Positions 17,476-25,863 of a DNA stretch of 64,000 nucleotides are shown one piece after another. The translations under genes were made by a program, and so were the position numbers. Numbering within the stretch: position 1 is the stretch's first letter; each line of letters starts with the position of its first letter. The notes under the pieces are model-generated. The model searched no databases and was not told the DNA's origin. It saw nothing but the letters and a program-made list of their open reading frames with translations. The stretch covers positions 1-64,000 of the forward strand of contig UROG01000007.1 of the NCBI GenBank assembly GCA_900549485.1. The letters run 5' to 3'. The stretch comes from an uncultured Eubacteriales bacterium (GTDB lineage: Bacteria; Bacillota; Clostridia; Oscillospirales; Oscillospiraceae).

Positions 17476-19008
17476 TCATAAGATTTTTTTCGCTTCCGCA
17501 TTCAAGTAAAAGTACATATTGCCCTCGTGCAGCATTTCTTTTTGTACCTTTATTTTTACGCCCGTGTCGGTTTTGGTGATCCACATTATGGCTTGGAACG
17601 CCGTCTGCATATAGCGGGTATGTATTTCAAAAGTATCTCCTGAGAGAACACCGTTGCTGAAAGTCGTATAGTAAGATGTATAATCGCTGCCGGTGTTGAC
17701 CTGCTCTATAACGCCGTCCATGCGGACTATGAAGCGAAATCTTCCGTCAAGTACCATTTCACAGCGGTCTTTTGAAAGAAAGCGAAGAGACAGCGTTTTT
17801 GCATCGACATTGTCCCTCGGGTAGAAGTCAACACAGTATGCGTTGAAGCTGTGGAAAGGACGGAGTTCGGGATTCAGATGGAAGCCACCGTCGGTTACTT
17901 CGTATATTCCCTCCCAAGATTTATAGTTATCGGGAATGGGCGCTTTATCGGGCGCTGGGATCTTGCGGCTCTTTTCGAATTCTCGGAGAGCAGAGCAGGC
18001 TTCCTCGTTTTCAGGAAGCTCGTCCGGGTAGTCACAATCGCAAAGCTCATCAACAAGGTTAATAATTGCATTCATATCACAATCGTGAATGGAACTGCTG
18101 TTAGTAGAAACAACGATATTATTTTTCTTGCTCATGATGGAAAACTGTCCGTGACCGCCTTCAAAACGGTATACTCCCGGAACCTTGTTTATCCACAGCT
18201 GATACCCATAGCCGGAAACGCTGTTTGGATCGCGGGTTGCGGGACCGTTTGCCAGACTGCTGTTGTCAGCCTGCTTTGACGTTGCCCGTTCCAAAAAATC
18301 GTGGTCCAAAATTTGTTCTCCATCCCAGATTCCGAGATTCAGAAACAGCATACCGAGACGCAGATTGTTTTCTGTTGTGGATGAAACTCCGGTAGTAGCG
18401 TAAGTTCCGCCATCCCTGAATTTCTGCCAACCAAGCTTATCGGTTTCAATGCCGATCTTGTTGAAAACACGGGGAGTAAGGTACTCACGGATTCCCATGC
18501 CGGCAACTTTCTCAACAATAGCAACAAGCAGGCAGGAACCGGTGGTGTTGTAAAGCCATGCGCTGCCGGGCTCCTGATCCACTTCTGCCGTGAGATAGTT
18601 CTTGACAAAATTAGGACCGCCCATTGCCATTTTAGACATCCCGTTTGTCATTGAAAGCACATGACGAACTTTTAATTTCCGAAGATTATCCGTTACGGTG
18701 ACACCGTATTCCTTGATTTCATCCTTAAAAATGTCAATGATGAGATCGTCCTCCGAAAGAAGACCGTCTGTAACGGCAAGTGCGATGCCGGTACAGGAAT
18801 AGGATTTTCCGAAGGAATGGCAAATGTGGACAACGTCTTTGTCGTAAGGCGCCCACCAACATTCGGAAATAACTTTCCCGTTCCGTGCAACCATAATGCC
18901 GTGCATTTCTCTGACGCTTTCTTCCATTCTACGAATCATATTCAGCACTTTTTCGCTGGGAATGCCGACTGATTCAGGAGAAACACGTTCAAGCTCTTTC
19001 TTGTACAA
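17476..19008 (-). CDS. Beta-lactamase-family (class C-like) serine hydrolase
   Basis: 510 aa, no signal peptide, so probably cytosolic. The nucleophile motif SxxK is SFGK (Ser65, Lys68) and the second motif Tyr-x-Asn/Thr is YNT at Tyr153; a GGHGQFSI segment near residue 300 corresponds to the KTG-like third motif. The C-terminal ~150 residues form an extra beta-rich domain as in D-aminopeptidase/esterase members. Actual substrate is unknown; beta-lactamase activity is not implied. Start is TTG at 19008 with AAAGGGTG eight bases upstream. It is first in the minus-strand block with MFS and peptide-importer genes. Confidence 0.85.
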   Translation of the reverse strand: MYKKELERVSPESVGIPSEKVLNMIRRMEESVREMHGIMVARNGKVISECWWAPYDKDVVHICHSFGKSYSCTGIALAVTDGLLSEDDLIIDIFKDEIKEYGVTVTDNLRKLKVRHVLSMTNGMSKMAMGGPNFVKNYLTAEVDQEPGSAWLYNTTGSCLLVAIVEKVAGMGIREYLTPRVFNKIGIETDKLGWQKFRDGGTYATTGVSSTTENNLRLGMLFLNLGIWDGEQILDHDFLERATSKQADNSSLANGPATRDPNSVSGYGYQLWINKVPGVYRFEGGHGQFSIMSKKNNIVVSTNSSSIHDCDMNAIINLVDELCDCDYPDELPENEEACSALREFEKSRKIPAPDKAPIPDNYKSWEGIYEVTDGGFHLNPELRPFHSFNAYCVDFYPRDNVDAKTLSLRFLSKDRCEMVLDGRFRFIVRMDGVIEQVNTGSDYTSYYTTFSNGVLSGDTFEIHTRYMQTAFQAIMWITKTDTGVKIKVQKEMLHEGNMYFYLNAEAKKIL

Positions 19009-19072
19009 TTGTCATACACCCTTTCTTTTAGTCTCCATAGATGTTATATCGAGTTCACTCTTGTAATACGAT

Positions 19073-19108
19073 AATACCATATTGTTCATCGGAGAACAAT
19101 ATGGTATT
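19073..19108. repeat. 15-bp palindrome upstream of the serine-hydrolase gene
   Basis: 19073-19087 pairs perfectly with 19094-19108 around ATCGGA. It lies 65-100 bases upstream of the first gene of the AT-rich block, where an operator or leader hairpin would be expected. No T-rich tail marks it as a clear terminator. Confidence 0.6.
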
Positions 19109-19193
19109 TTGAATAAATTATCCGGTGAAATATTGTGAATTTAAACCAAGAAAAAGTGACTGTCTCACTAAGAGGCAGCCAGGAGTAAAATAC

Positions 19194-19224
19194 AAAGCCC
19201 GGCTCTTGCACAGAGTCGGGCTTT
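19194..19224 (-). terminator. Candidate terminator in the 19.0-19.5 kb gap
   Basis: AAAGCCCG-CTC pairs with GAG-CGGGCTTT around a short loop, with TATTTT following on the minus strand. The 463-base gap between 19009 and 19471 holds this hairpin, the palindrome at 19073 and the terminator at 19409; no convincing gene was found in it. Confidence 0.55.
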
Positions 19225-19408
19225 GGCGCAATATTTATGTGTAAAAACAACCAAAACGCAAGTAGAGTATGCGCGGGCTGCACGGACTGTTCGGTCAAAG
19301 AGAAGTACATTCGTCAAAAAAAACAGACAAAACACCTCGTGAAAACATAGTAAAGCACTTAAATGCTTCCAAGTGTTTTAGAACATTTTCCGATTTGGCT
19401 GCGAAAAG

Positions 19409-19455
19409 AGGTGCTGCCTCGTATGATTTTGAAAAATCATTTTGAGACAGCACCT
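19409..19455 (-). terminator. Terminator of the dehydratase operon
   Basis: Outer stem 19409-19416 / 19448-19455 and inner perfect stem 19423-19430 / 19433-19440. On the minus strand the arm is followed by CTCTTTTC. It lies just after the small membrane protein gene that ends the operon. Confidence 0.65.
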
Positions 19456-19471
19456 TATTTTTGCTTACAGG

Positions 19472-19654
19472 TCAGATTCTTCTGTCTCTCACCTGAGAAT
19501 CATAGTGCTTGTTGAGGAAAGGACGCACAACGTAATAGATGAGCTTGTTTTCCGCATTGGTCATATAGATCCCGAAGGTGACGACAAAAGCGATAAGGCC
19601 AACAATAATCACTTTGCCGAGTATTTTGAAAAGAACCTTAAAAAATTTCTTCAT
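19472..19654 (-). CDS. Small single-pass membrane protein
   Basis: 60 aa: a basic N-terminus (MKKFFKVLFKILGK), one hydrophobic helix (residues ~15-31), then a basic soluble tail ending QVRDRRI. ATG at 19654 is preceded by AAAGGCGG. It begins 22 bases after the dehydratase gene and ends just before a terminator, so it looks like the last gene of that operon. No family recognised; a membrane anchor or scaffold role for the dehydratase is a guess. Confidence 0.6.
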   Translation of the reverse strand: MKKFFKVLFKILGKVIIVGLIAFVVTFGIYMTNAENKLIYYVVRPFLNKHYDSQVRDRRI

Positions 19655-19676
19655 TTTAAGCGCCGCCTTTCTTCAA

Positions 19677-21290
19677 TTAATATGCCTGAGAATCGTCAAA
19701 CTCAACGATGGTGGGATCAAGCGGCTTCTCGTTGAGAACAACGGACATATACTTGTTTACGCAGTTTCTCATATCCTGACGTGAAACAGTACGGCAATCT
19801 TCAAGGTCATGCTCAATGAATATGAAGTGGAAGCCGAGATCGCGCGCCTGCTCCTCCATGAGCGCGTGAACGCCGAGCATACCCTTGCAGGCAATGTTGT
19901 CGTTCATGAGCACCATGTCGCAGTTGAAACGCTTTGCCCAATCCCAGATGGCGTTTACGTTGTCCCAGCCGCCGACAGCGTGATGGCGCATGGTCGCCTT
20001 TTCGGAGAAGAGGGCAAGATCCTTGATGGCTTCCTCCGGATCGGAGGTGGAGATCATGTTGTGTCCCATGGTGGAGTCCATGTTCAGCACGATATTTATG
20101 CCCCAGCAGTTCTGCGTCCATGTCGGGAAATCGGTGTAATAAACGGCGGAGGGTCCCCACAGGAAGGCGCGGTGGCGCGTTTTGCCGCCGAAGGGGACAT
20201 ATTTCTCCTCGTATGCCTTGCGCATCATTTTGATGACCTTGCGGTCGTTGCGGTTGAAATAGGGGTCGCTGCCGTTTGCGGACGCCCATGCGTACAGACG
20301 GTAGAGCGTTTCGGAAATGCCGGTGAGCGGGGAGTGATTCGTCTGGAAGTATTCCCACTTTTCAAGCTCTATGGTGTTCTGCTCGTTCATAAGCGCGGCA
20401 TACTTGAAAAGCTCGTTCCAATCGTATTCCACGCCGTACTCTTTCTTGATGAACTCGATCGCGTCCCTGAGCATCTGCGTGGAGTAGGGGTGTGCGCCGG
20501 GTTCATTGTGGATCATGGCGAGAGTTACGGGAAAATCGGGAAGGGCATAGCGGCGGCGCTGGAACATGGACGTCGCCTCGGAAGCGTTGCATGGCATATT
20601 TGTCGTCAGGAACGCCTTGCCCACCAGCGGGAATGCGTCGTCAATCGCAACGCCCGTCTCTGCGGCGCAGCGCGAGCAGACGTCTGCGGGGAGTCCGTAA
20701 GACTCGGCAACGTCGATATAATACGGCTCTATATGCTGGTCAACATCGCAGATGATAAACTCAGGCAGAGTCTGGAGCGGAATGGGATGCAGCCCCTTGA
20801 AGCCCTTGAGGAAAAGTGCGGGAAGAACCTCGTCGTAGGGGATGATGTTATCCGTTTCCTTGCCGCCGCCGAACCGGCGGTCGTTTGCAAGAACAAAGCC
20901 GATTTTCTTTGTCAGATTCTGCACGATAGAGTGCATATTCATGTGCGCAATGCGAAGCTCTGTTCCGCGGTAGCCCTCAAAAAGCCGGTCAATGAACATG
21001 AACGTGCCGAGGTAGGAGCCCATCCAGCGGTACTCCCAGAAGCCCTTCATGATGTTGACGGGTGCGGATGCGACCATGCCGCCCATGGCGATAAGATTGT
21101 TGAGCCACTGCGAATAATCGTACAGCGTGTCTTTGACACCGCGCCATTCGCGGTATTTTGCAACGCCGGTCTTATCTATGTAGCGGCTTCTCAGACCGCC
21201 TACGCCGTGCTCCGCCTGCCACAGCGGGTCAAAGCGCTCTAATTTTTTGTCAATTTTCTCTATCGCTTTGTCAACGAATTTCAGTTTCAT
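19677..21290 (-). CDS. 2-hydroxyacyl-CoA dehydratase family subunit (larger)
   Basis: About 537 aa, of the HgdB/FldB/BcrB-type D-domain family. Members bind a [4Fe-4S] cluster and dehydrate 2-hydroxyacyl-CoA by a ketyl radical after one-electron activation. Candidate ligand cysteines include the PADVCSRCAAE segment near residue 210, PCNASE near 240, and IACKGM near 465. It is longer than the usual ~430-480 residues, with an extra basic N-terminal region. I chose ATG at 21290, nine bases after GGAGG, over GTG at 21296, which is too close. It lies two bases after the partner gene. No activator ATPase or CoA-transferase is adjacent, so substrate and activator are unknown. Confidence 0.82.
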   Translation of the reverse strand: MKLKFVDKAIEKIDKKLERFDPLWQAEHGVGGLRSRYIDKTGVAKYREWRGVKDTLYDYSQWLNNLIAMGGMVASAPVNIMKGFWEYRWMGSYLGTFMFIDRLFEGYRGTELRIAHMNMHSIVQNLTKKIGFVLANDRRFGGGKETDNIIPYDEVLPALFLKGFKGLHPIPLQTLPEFIICDVDQHIEPYYIDVAESYGLPADVCSRCAAETGVAIDDAFPLVGKAFLTTNMPCNASEATSMFQRRRYALPDFPVTLAMIHNEPGAHPYSTQMLRDAIEFIKKEYGVEYDWNELFKYAALMNEQNTIELEKWEYFQTNHSPLTGISETLYRLYAWASANGSDPYFNRNDRKVIKMMRKAYEEKYVPFGGKTRHRAFLWGPSAVYYTDFPTWTQNCWGINIVLNMDSTMGHNMISTSDPEEAIKDLALFSEKATMRHHAVGGWDNVNAIWDWAKRFNCDMVLMNDNIACKGMLGVHALMEEQARDLGFHFIFIEHDLEDCRTVSRQDMRNCVNKYMSVVLNEKPLDPTIVEFDDSQAY

Positions 21291-21292
21291 TT

Positions 21293-22489
21293 TCACATAC
21301 CTCCCTGTATTTTTTTGATTTCAAGGGATTCGATAAATGCCTGGAAGCGTGTGCGGAGCTGCCCTATTGCGCCGAGCGCGTATTCTTTTTCAATTGTGCA
21401 GCAGGGTACGCCGAAGTCAGCGGAGAGAATGTGAGAAGCCAGAACCTTTTCGTAGCTCCAGAATTCGCAGAATTTCATGTTTTCGTATATCACGCCGTCC
21501 GCCTTGAAGTCTTTGACAAGGCGCTCGACCTCGTGATGGCGCTGGTCGATTTTGCCGCCGTTCATAAAGCGGGCGCACTGATTCCAGAAAAGGTAATGGC
21601 GGCATATGGCATCGAACGCCGTCTCATCGTCGTGTATTTCGATCTCCTCGCGGCCGGGGAAGGAGCCGAAGCAATAGCGGTCAGCCACGACCATTGCGCC
21701 GCACTGCTCGATGAGCTTTGTAAAATCTGGATCATCAACCTCGGAGCCGACGAGAACAACGCGGGCGCGGAACGGGAACTGTGCTTCCGGTTCACGCGTT
21801 TTAAGCTCCTCCAGAGTTTCCTTGAGATAGGGCAGGATGAGATAATGCGGGCAGACCTGACTTACAAGCTGGATAACATGGAACTCATATCCGGTTATGG
21901 GCGGGTTGTCCAGCATGCGGAAATTGCCTATCTCGGTGATGACGCGGCAAAGCTCGTTATGCTGCTCAATAGCTGTGCGCATGGCTTCCTCGGATGTATC
22001 GATGCCGTAGACATCGTGCAGCTTATCGACGACCTTGAGCTTTAGCTGTGCCTTGTAATAGTCAAGATTCGTCTTGTCGCCCTTCATCGGGGGGTCTATC
22101 TGCGTGACAAAAAAGCGATCGTTTTTTACAGGGTTAATGAGAAAGAAATGCTCCTCCATGCGCTCCATAGCGGCGCAGCTCTCCGCGCCGAAAAGCGCGT
22201 TGAGATAGTTGTAGCCGCCCTCTATCGCACGCTCGAGAATAGAGCGGACATAGGGACATACGCGGGTGGTCATGTAATAGCTTGCGACGTCGGTGGAAGT
22301 GCAGCGGGGAGCGCGCAGACGGCTGGAAAAGCAGCCGGGCAGATTCATCAGCGGCTCCGGTATGTAAAAGCAGTTATAGCCGAGAGCCAGCTTTTTTTCC
22401 TCCACCGCCTTGTTTACCAGTTCATTCTGTGCATCCTGAAGAAGGTTTTCAAAGAAAATCAAATGCTTTAGGTCTTTCAAGCGGTACAC
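21293..22489 (-). CDS. 2-hydroxyacyl-CoA dehydratase family subunit (smaller)
   Basis: 398 aa, paired with the larger subunit and transcribed first. Features of the family: an N-terminal LGYNCFYIPEPLM segment, then TRVCPYVRS, and the C-terminal FCEFWSYEK motif with CC nearby. Several cysteines (LGYNC, LPGC, APRC, RVC, AESC) could hold an iron-sulfur cluster. GTG at 22489 follows AAAGAAAGAGG. A promoter candidate lies at 22559-22587. The pair could act on an aromatic or short-chain 2-hydroxyacyl-CoA as in amino acid fermentation, but no evidence in the locus selects a substrate. Confidence 0.82.
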   Translation of the reverse strand: MYRLKDLKHLIFFENLLQDAQNELVNKAVEEKKLALGYNCFYIPEPLMNLPGCFSSRLRAPRCTSTDVASYYMTTRVCPYVRSILERAIEGGYNYLNALFGAESCAAMERMEEHFFLINPVKNDRFFVTQIDPPMKGDKTNLDYYKAQLKLKVVDKLHDVYGIDTSEEAMRTAIEQHNELCRVITEIGNFRMLDNPPITGYEFHVIQLVSQVCPHYLILPYLKETLEELKTREPEAQFPFRARVVLVGSEVDDPDFTKLIEQCGAMVVADRYCFGSFPGREEIEIHDDETAFDAICRHYLFWNQCARFMNGGKIDQRHHEVERLVKDFKADGVIYENMKFCEFWSYEKVLASHILSADFGVPCCTIEKEYALGAIGQLRTRFQAFIESLEIKKIQGGM

Positions 22490-22558
22490 CTCTTTCTTTT
22501 CGATAAGTTGCGTAATATCAATCCGGGCAGACTCCCCAAATATGAAATGTTCTTAATA

Positions 22559-22587
22559 AAATTATCACAATCCACGCATGCGGTCAA
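22559..22587 (-). promoter_or_regulatory. Promoter candidate for the dehydratase operon
   Basis: On the minus strand TTGACC (22587-22582) and TAATTT (22564-22559) are separated by 17 bases, about 70 bases upstream of the GTG start. The surrounding intergenic DNA is AT-rich. Confidence 0.5.
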
Positions 22588-22637
22588 GCATTTTATGCGT
22601 TTTATACAAATTTTATATTTTTATATAACCGTGCCGA

Positions 22638-22674
22638 CGAAAAAAAGACAACGCAGCTTTTTCGCTGCGCTGTC
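22638..22674 (-). terminator. Terminator of the PIG-L gene
   Basis: GACA-CGCAGC pairs with GCTGCG-TGTC (22647-22674), followed on the minus strand by seven T. It lies about 40 bases after the PIG-L stop. Confidence 0.85.
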
Positions 22675-22710
22675 AGAGACTGATGATGAAGTGAGCGTCT
22701 TTACCCGGCA

Positions 22711-23478
22711 TTACTCTCCGGCTTCGGGGAAGCAGTGCATCTGCGTTGCACCGAGGACGCGGAAGCCCTCCGCGCTGCCCCTGAGACTTCTTATGCCGAA
22801 ATCCGCCGCACGGAGGCGGAGATACATTGAGATCGATTTCGCCGCGCCGCAGCCCTCCGGAAACTGGCTGGTGTGGCAGGAGAAGACGGAATCAAGCTGC
22901 TTCTCAAGAAAGCCGCGTGTCCCGACAAAACGGTTTGCTTTTGCGGTAAAATAATATGCAAGCGCCTTTACATCGGCGGAGGAAGCGCCGTAGCGCTCCA
23001 TTATGTTCGGATACGGGGCAAAGCAGGCAATGCGCCGTGCGGCATTGCCGACATTCAGGTGGTCGATATGACATTCGCTCGTTACGCATGGGTCTGGCGC
23101 GAAGATCACATCGGGTGCAAAATCGCCGACGGCGCGGGCTATCGCGGTGATAAGGTCATTTTCCGCGTAGAATCCGCCGTCGCAGAAATCAAGGAAGCGC
23201 ACGTCGGATATGCCAAGCTTCCTTGCCGAGGCGGACGCCTCCTCGCGGCGGCGCATGACAAGCCCGTCTCCGCGAAGGGACGTGGCTCCGTCCCCGTAGC
23301 GCCCGTCGATGCATATCAGAAAGCAGACGCTTTTTCCGGCGGCGGCAAGCTTTGCGGCTGTCGCGCCCGCGCCTATCTCAATATCGTCCGGATGCGGCCC
23401 GATGAACAGAAAGCGGTCAAAGCTTTCTATATCCGGAAGCGGCGCCGCGGCGCTCAGTATCAGCTTCAGAACACTCAT
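22711..23478 (-). CDS. PIG-L/LmbE-family deacetylase
   Basis: 255-aa zinc-dependent N-acetyl (often N-acetylglucosaminyl) deacetylase-like protein. The metal/catalytic motif PHPDDIEIG is near residues 28-36 and the third His comes from ECHIDH near residue 138. Members act on GlcNAc-PI, mycothiol or bacillithiol precursors, or chitobiose; nothing in the context chooses among these. ATG at 23478 follows GAGGAG. It lies 13 bases after mntP ends on the same strand, so it may be read from the mntP promoter. Confidence 0.9.
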   Translation of the reverse strand: MSVLKLILSAAAPLPDIESFDRFLFIGPHPDDIEIGAGATAAKLAAAGKSVCFLICIDGRYGDGATSLRGDGLVMRRREEASASARKLGISDVRFLDFCDGGFYAENDLITAIARAVGDFAPDVIFAPDPCVTSECHIDHLNVGNAARRIACFAPYPNIMERYGASSADVKALAYYFTAKANRFVGTRGFLEKQLDSVFSCHTSQFPEGCGAAKSISMYLRLRAADFGIRSLRGSAEGFRVLGATQMHCFPEAGE

Positions 23479-23491
23479 GACTGCGGTCTCC

Positions 23492-24061
23492 TCAGAAATT
23501 GATTATCCCAAGGTGCTCAAGAAGTATCTTGAGACCGATAAGTATCAGTATCGCGCCGCCTGCAAGCTCCGCCTTGTTTTTGTATTTAAGTCCGAATATA
23601 TTGCCGATTTTGAGACCGGCGGCGGAGAGGATGAACGTAGTTGCGCCGATAAAGCAGACCGCGGCGGCTATGTTGACGTCAGGCAGCAGCGCAAAGGTGA
23701 TGCCGACAGCCAGCGCGTCGATGCTTGTAGCGACTGCGAGGATGAACATAGCCTTGAAGGTAAATGAATCGTCCAGCGTTTCATCGTCCTTTTCAAAGGA
23801 TTCCATGACCATGCCGCCGCCTATGAGCGCAAGCAGGAAGAAAGCGACCCAATGGTCAAATTTGTTTATATATCCCTCAAAGCTTGAGCCGAGCAGGTAG
23901 CCTATTGCGGGCATGAGCGCCTGAAAGCCGCCGAACCACGCGCCGACGGTGAGATAGTGCTTTGCTTTGAGCTGACGGGCGGACAGACCCTTGCACAGTG
24001 AAACGGCAAATGCATCCATTGAAAGCCCCACGGCGATAAGAAACAGTTCAACCAACGTCAT
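23492..24061 (-). CDS. mntP: Manganese efflux pump MntP
   Basis: Inner-membrane exporter of Mn2+, 189 aa, six membrane segments formed by two similar halves. Each half has the family acidic motif: SMDAFAVS near residue 15 and SIDALAVG near residue 112. ATG at 24061 follows GGGAG by about 11 bases; an upstream in-frame start at 24082 has no ribosome site. The roughly 240-base leader carries a probable yybP-ykoY manganese riboswitch with its own terminator, and the promoter at 24303-24330 is near consensus. Thus Mn2+ would turn on its own export. Confidence 0.95.
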   Translation of the reverse strand: MTLVELFLIAVGLSMDAFAVSLCKGLSARQLKAKHYLTVGAWFGGFQALMPAIGYLLGSSFEGYINKFDHWVAFFLLALIGGGMVMESFEKDDETLDDSFTFKAMFILAVATSIDALAVGITFALLPDVNIAAAVCFIGATTFILSAAGLKIGNIFGLKYKNKAELAGGAILILIGLKILLEHLGIINF

Positions 24062-24148
24062 CTTGTTTTTCTCCCATAACAATAAAATACCCGGCTTGCG
24101 GCGGAAACCGGCAATTGACTTTCTGCGGCGGTGCGGTCAGGGCAGGGT

Positions 24149-24292
24149 AAAAAAATATCCAGGCACGTATATGCCTGAACAAAAAGCCCAAGCACAGCCA
24201 AACCGTACCTGAGTCTCAATAATTAAGGCAAGCCAGATGTAAAACATCAGTATGTTGACTTGCGCTCTGAATGAGCCATTTACTCCCTCATC
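24149..24292 (-). promoter_or_regulatory. Probable yybP-ykoY (Mn2+) riboswitch of mntP
   Basis: Read on the minus strand the leader begins with GAGGGAGTAA, then a long hairpin closed by GCAAG/CTTGC, then ATTGAGAC, elements in the order expected for the yybP-ykoY aptamer. The leader ends in a hairpin CAGGCA/TGCCTG (24160-24177) followed by seven T (24155-24149), a classical terminator, so control would be at transcription. Presence upstream of mntP is the most common context for this class. I matched it by eye only. Confidence 0.75.
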
Positions 24293-24302
24293 GTATTGCA
24301 AT

Positions 24303-24330
24303 ATTATAAACGCTTTTCCGAAAAAGTCAA
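24303..24330 (-). promoter_or_regulatory. Sigma-A promoter of mntP
   Basis: On the minus strand TTGACT (24330-24325), a 16-base spacer and TATAAT (24308-24303). It is back to back with the promoter of the tryptophan importer 40 bases away. Confidence 0.85.
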
Positions 24331-24369
24331 CAGCGGGAATAAGCAAAAAAATTTCCAAAAAAATAACTA

Positions 24370-24398
24370 TTGACAAATGGAGAAGCGTGTAATAGAAT
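24370..24398 (+). promoter_or_regulatory. Sigma-A promoter of the trp importer operon
   Basis: TTGACA at 24370-24375, a 17-base spacer and TAGAAT at 24393-24398. The transcript would start near 24405, immediately before the T-box stem I. Confidence 0.9.
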
Positions 24399-24404
24399 CT
24401 GGGC

Positions 24405-24695
24405 TATCAATCAGATAGCGTAAACCTTTGAGACAGAGTAGTATTTCTGCATAACCGTTGTTAAGAGAGCTGTGGGCGGTGCGATCACGGTCGGCGGGGC
24501 GGAAGGAATGGACTGTTGAGGGCGGAGTGAAAGAGAGATCAAGTAGCGTCCGACGGGAGCCCTCCCGTTATCAATCGGGATGCGTATGATGGTACGCATA
24601 AGCGAGAGGATGTGCAGCAATGCACGTCAATTTGGGTGGTATCGCAGGAGTACGGCTCTTGTCCCATTGTATGGGATGAGGAGCTGTTTTTTTAT
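24405..24695 (+). promoter_or_regulatory. T-box leader, tryptophan (UGG) specifier
   Basis: Stem I carries the conserved AGAGAG and GGCGGTG blocks; the specifier loop reads GGAA-TGG-AC followed by TGTTGAG, placing a Trp codon at 24509-24511. The T-box sequence AATTTGGGTGGTATCGC is at 24629-24645, and a terminator pairs 24654-24667 with the region ending at 24686, followed by seven T. Uncharged tRNA-Trp should therefore favour antitermination. The bulge is TGGT, which would pair by wobble if tRNA-Trp has the usual G73. Confidence 0.95.
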
Positions 24696-24763
24696 TCCTA
24701 AATAAAGCCTTGGCAAGCCCTCCATCCGCCGCCCGTCAAATACATTTTTGGAGGAAAAACAAA

Positions 24764-25849
24764 ATGAAAAACAACGTAAGAAAAATCCTTGCGGCGCTCT
24801 GCGCCATAGCGCTTGTATTTGCCCTGACCGGCTGCGTGAAAGCCGAACAGCCCGCACAGACCGAACCCGAAGCCGTGACCGAGGCTCCGGCGGCGGAGGA
24901 AACGACGGAAGCAAAAAGCTTCAAGGTCGGTATCTGCAACTATGTGGACGATGCATCCCTAAACCAGATAGTGGAAAACATCCGCACTCGGTTTGAGGCC
25001 GCCTCGGCGGAAAAAGGCATTGAGATCGAGGTGCTGTATGATAACTGCAATGCCGACGCCGCTGTAATGGAGCAGATAATTTCCAACTTCATCGCCGAAA
25101 AGGTCGATCTGATGATCGGCGTCGCCACTCCCGTTGCGATGCGTATGCAGGCGCTGACTGAGGATAATCAGATACCGGTCGTCTTTGCCGCTGTATCCGA
25201 TCCCACGGGCGCGGGACTTGTCGAGAGTATGGAATACCCCGGCTATAACGTGACCGGCACCTCCGACTATCTTGATACAAATTCTGTCATGAACCTTATA
25301 TTTGCGCTCAAACCTGAGGCGAAGAAGATAGGTCTTCTCTACGATGTCGGGCAGGATTCTTCCACGGACGCTATAAAGAAGGCAAAAGCCGCGCTTGAGG
25401 AAAAAGGCGTTGAGGTCGTCGAGCACACCGGTGCCAATACCGACGAGATCATTCTTGCCGCACAGGCAATGGTCAGCGACGGCGTGGACGCCGTGTTTAC
25501 CCCCACCGACAACACCGTTATGACGGCGGAGCTTGCTATATATGAGATACTCGCTAACGCCGGCATTCCCCACTTCACCGGGGCGGATTCCTTCGCGCTC
25601 AACGGCGCGTTCCTCGGCTACGGCGTTGACTACGCAAAGCTTGGCGCGGAGACGGCAGATATGGCCGTTGAGGTGCTTCTCGGCGAGGGTCCGGCCGTAA
25701 TGGGCGTCAGAACCTTTGACAACGGTACTGCGACTGTCAACACGGAGACATGCGAAAAGCTGGGCTACGGCTTTGATGAGGTGAAGGAGCTGTTTGCACC
25801 TTACTGCACACAGGTAAATCCCATTGCCACCGCGGAAAGCTTCTCGTAA
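24764..25849 (+). CDS. trpX: Tryptophan ABC importer, substrate-binding lipoprotein
   Basis: About 361 aa, COG2984-type binding protein, lipid-anchored outside the membrane. ATG at 24764 follows GGAGG; signal peptide ends in lipobox ALTGC with Cys near residue 22, then an acidic, Ala/Glu/Thr-rich linker to about residue 50. The mature part has two alpha/beta domains with the marker segments VATPVAMRM, VSDPTGAGLVESM and TPTDNTVM. The T-box with a UGG specifier upstream makes tryptophan the best-supported substrate. First gene of a binding protein-permease-ATPase operon, paralogous to 42259-45093. Confidence 0.93.
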   Translation: MKNNVRKILAALCAIALVFALTGCVKAEQPAQTEPEAVTEAPAAEETTEAKSFKVGICNYVDDASLNQIVENIRTRFEAASAEKGIEIEVLYDNCNADAAVMEQIISNFIAEKVDLMIGVATPVAMRMQALTEDNQIPVVFAAVSDPTGAGLVESMEYPGYNVTGTSDYLDTNSVMNLIFALKPEAKKIGLLYDVGQDSSTDAIKKAKAALEEKGVEVVEHTGANTDEIILAAQAMVSDGVDAVFTPTDNTVMTAELAIYEILANAGIPHFTGADSFALNGAFLGYGVDYAKLGAETADMAVEVLLGEGPAVMGVRTFDNGTATVNTETCEKLGYGFDEVKELFAPYCTQVNPIATAESFS

Positions 25850-25863
25850 AGAGGTTGATATAA

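Noticed and set aside
19086..19310. A 74-codon minus-strand frame in the 19 kb gap
   Set aside because: It spans a hairpin terminator and a palindrome, has no ribosome site, and shows no protein-like pattern.
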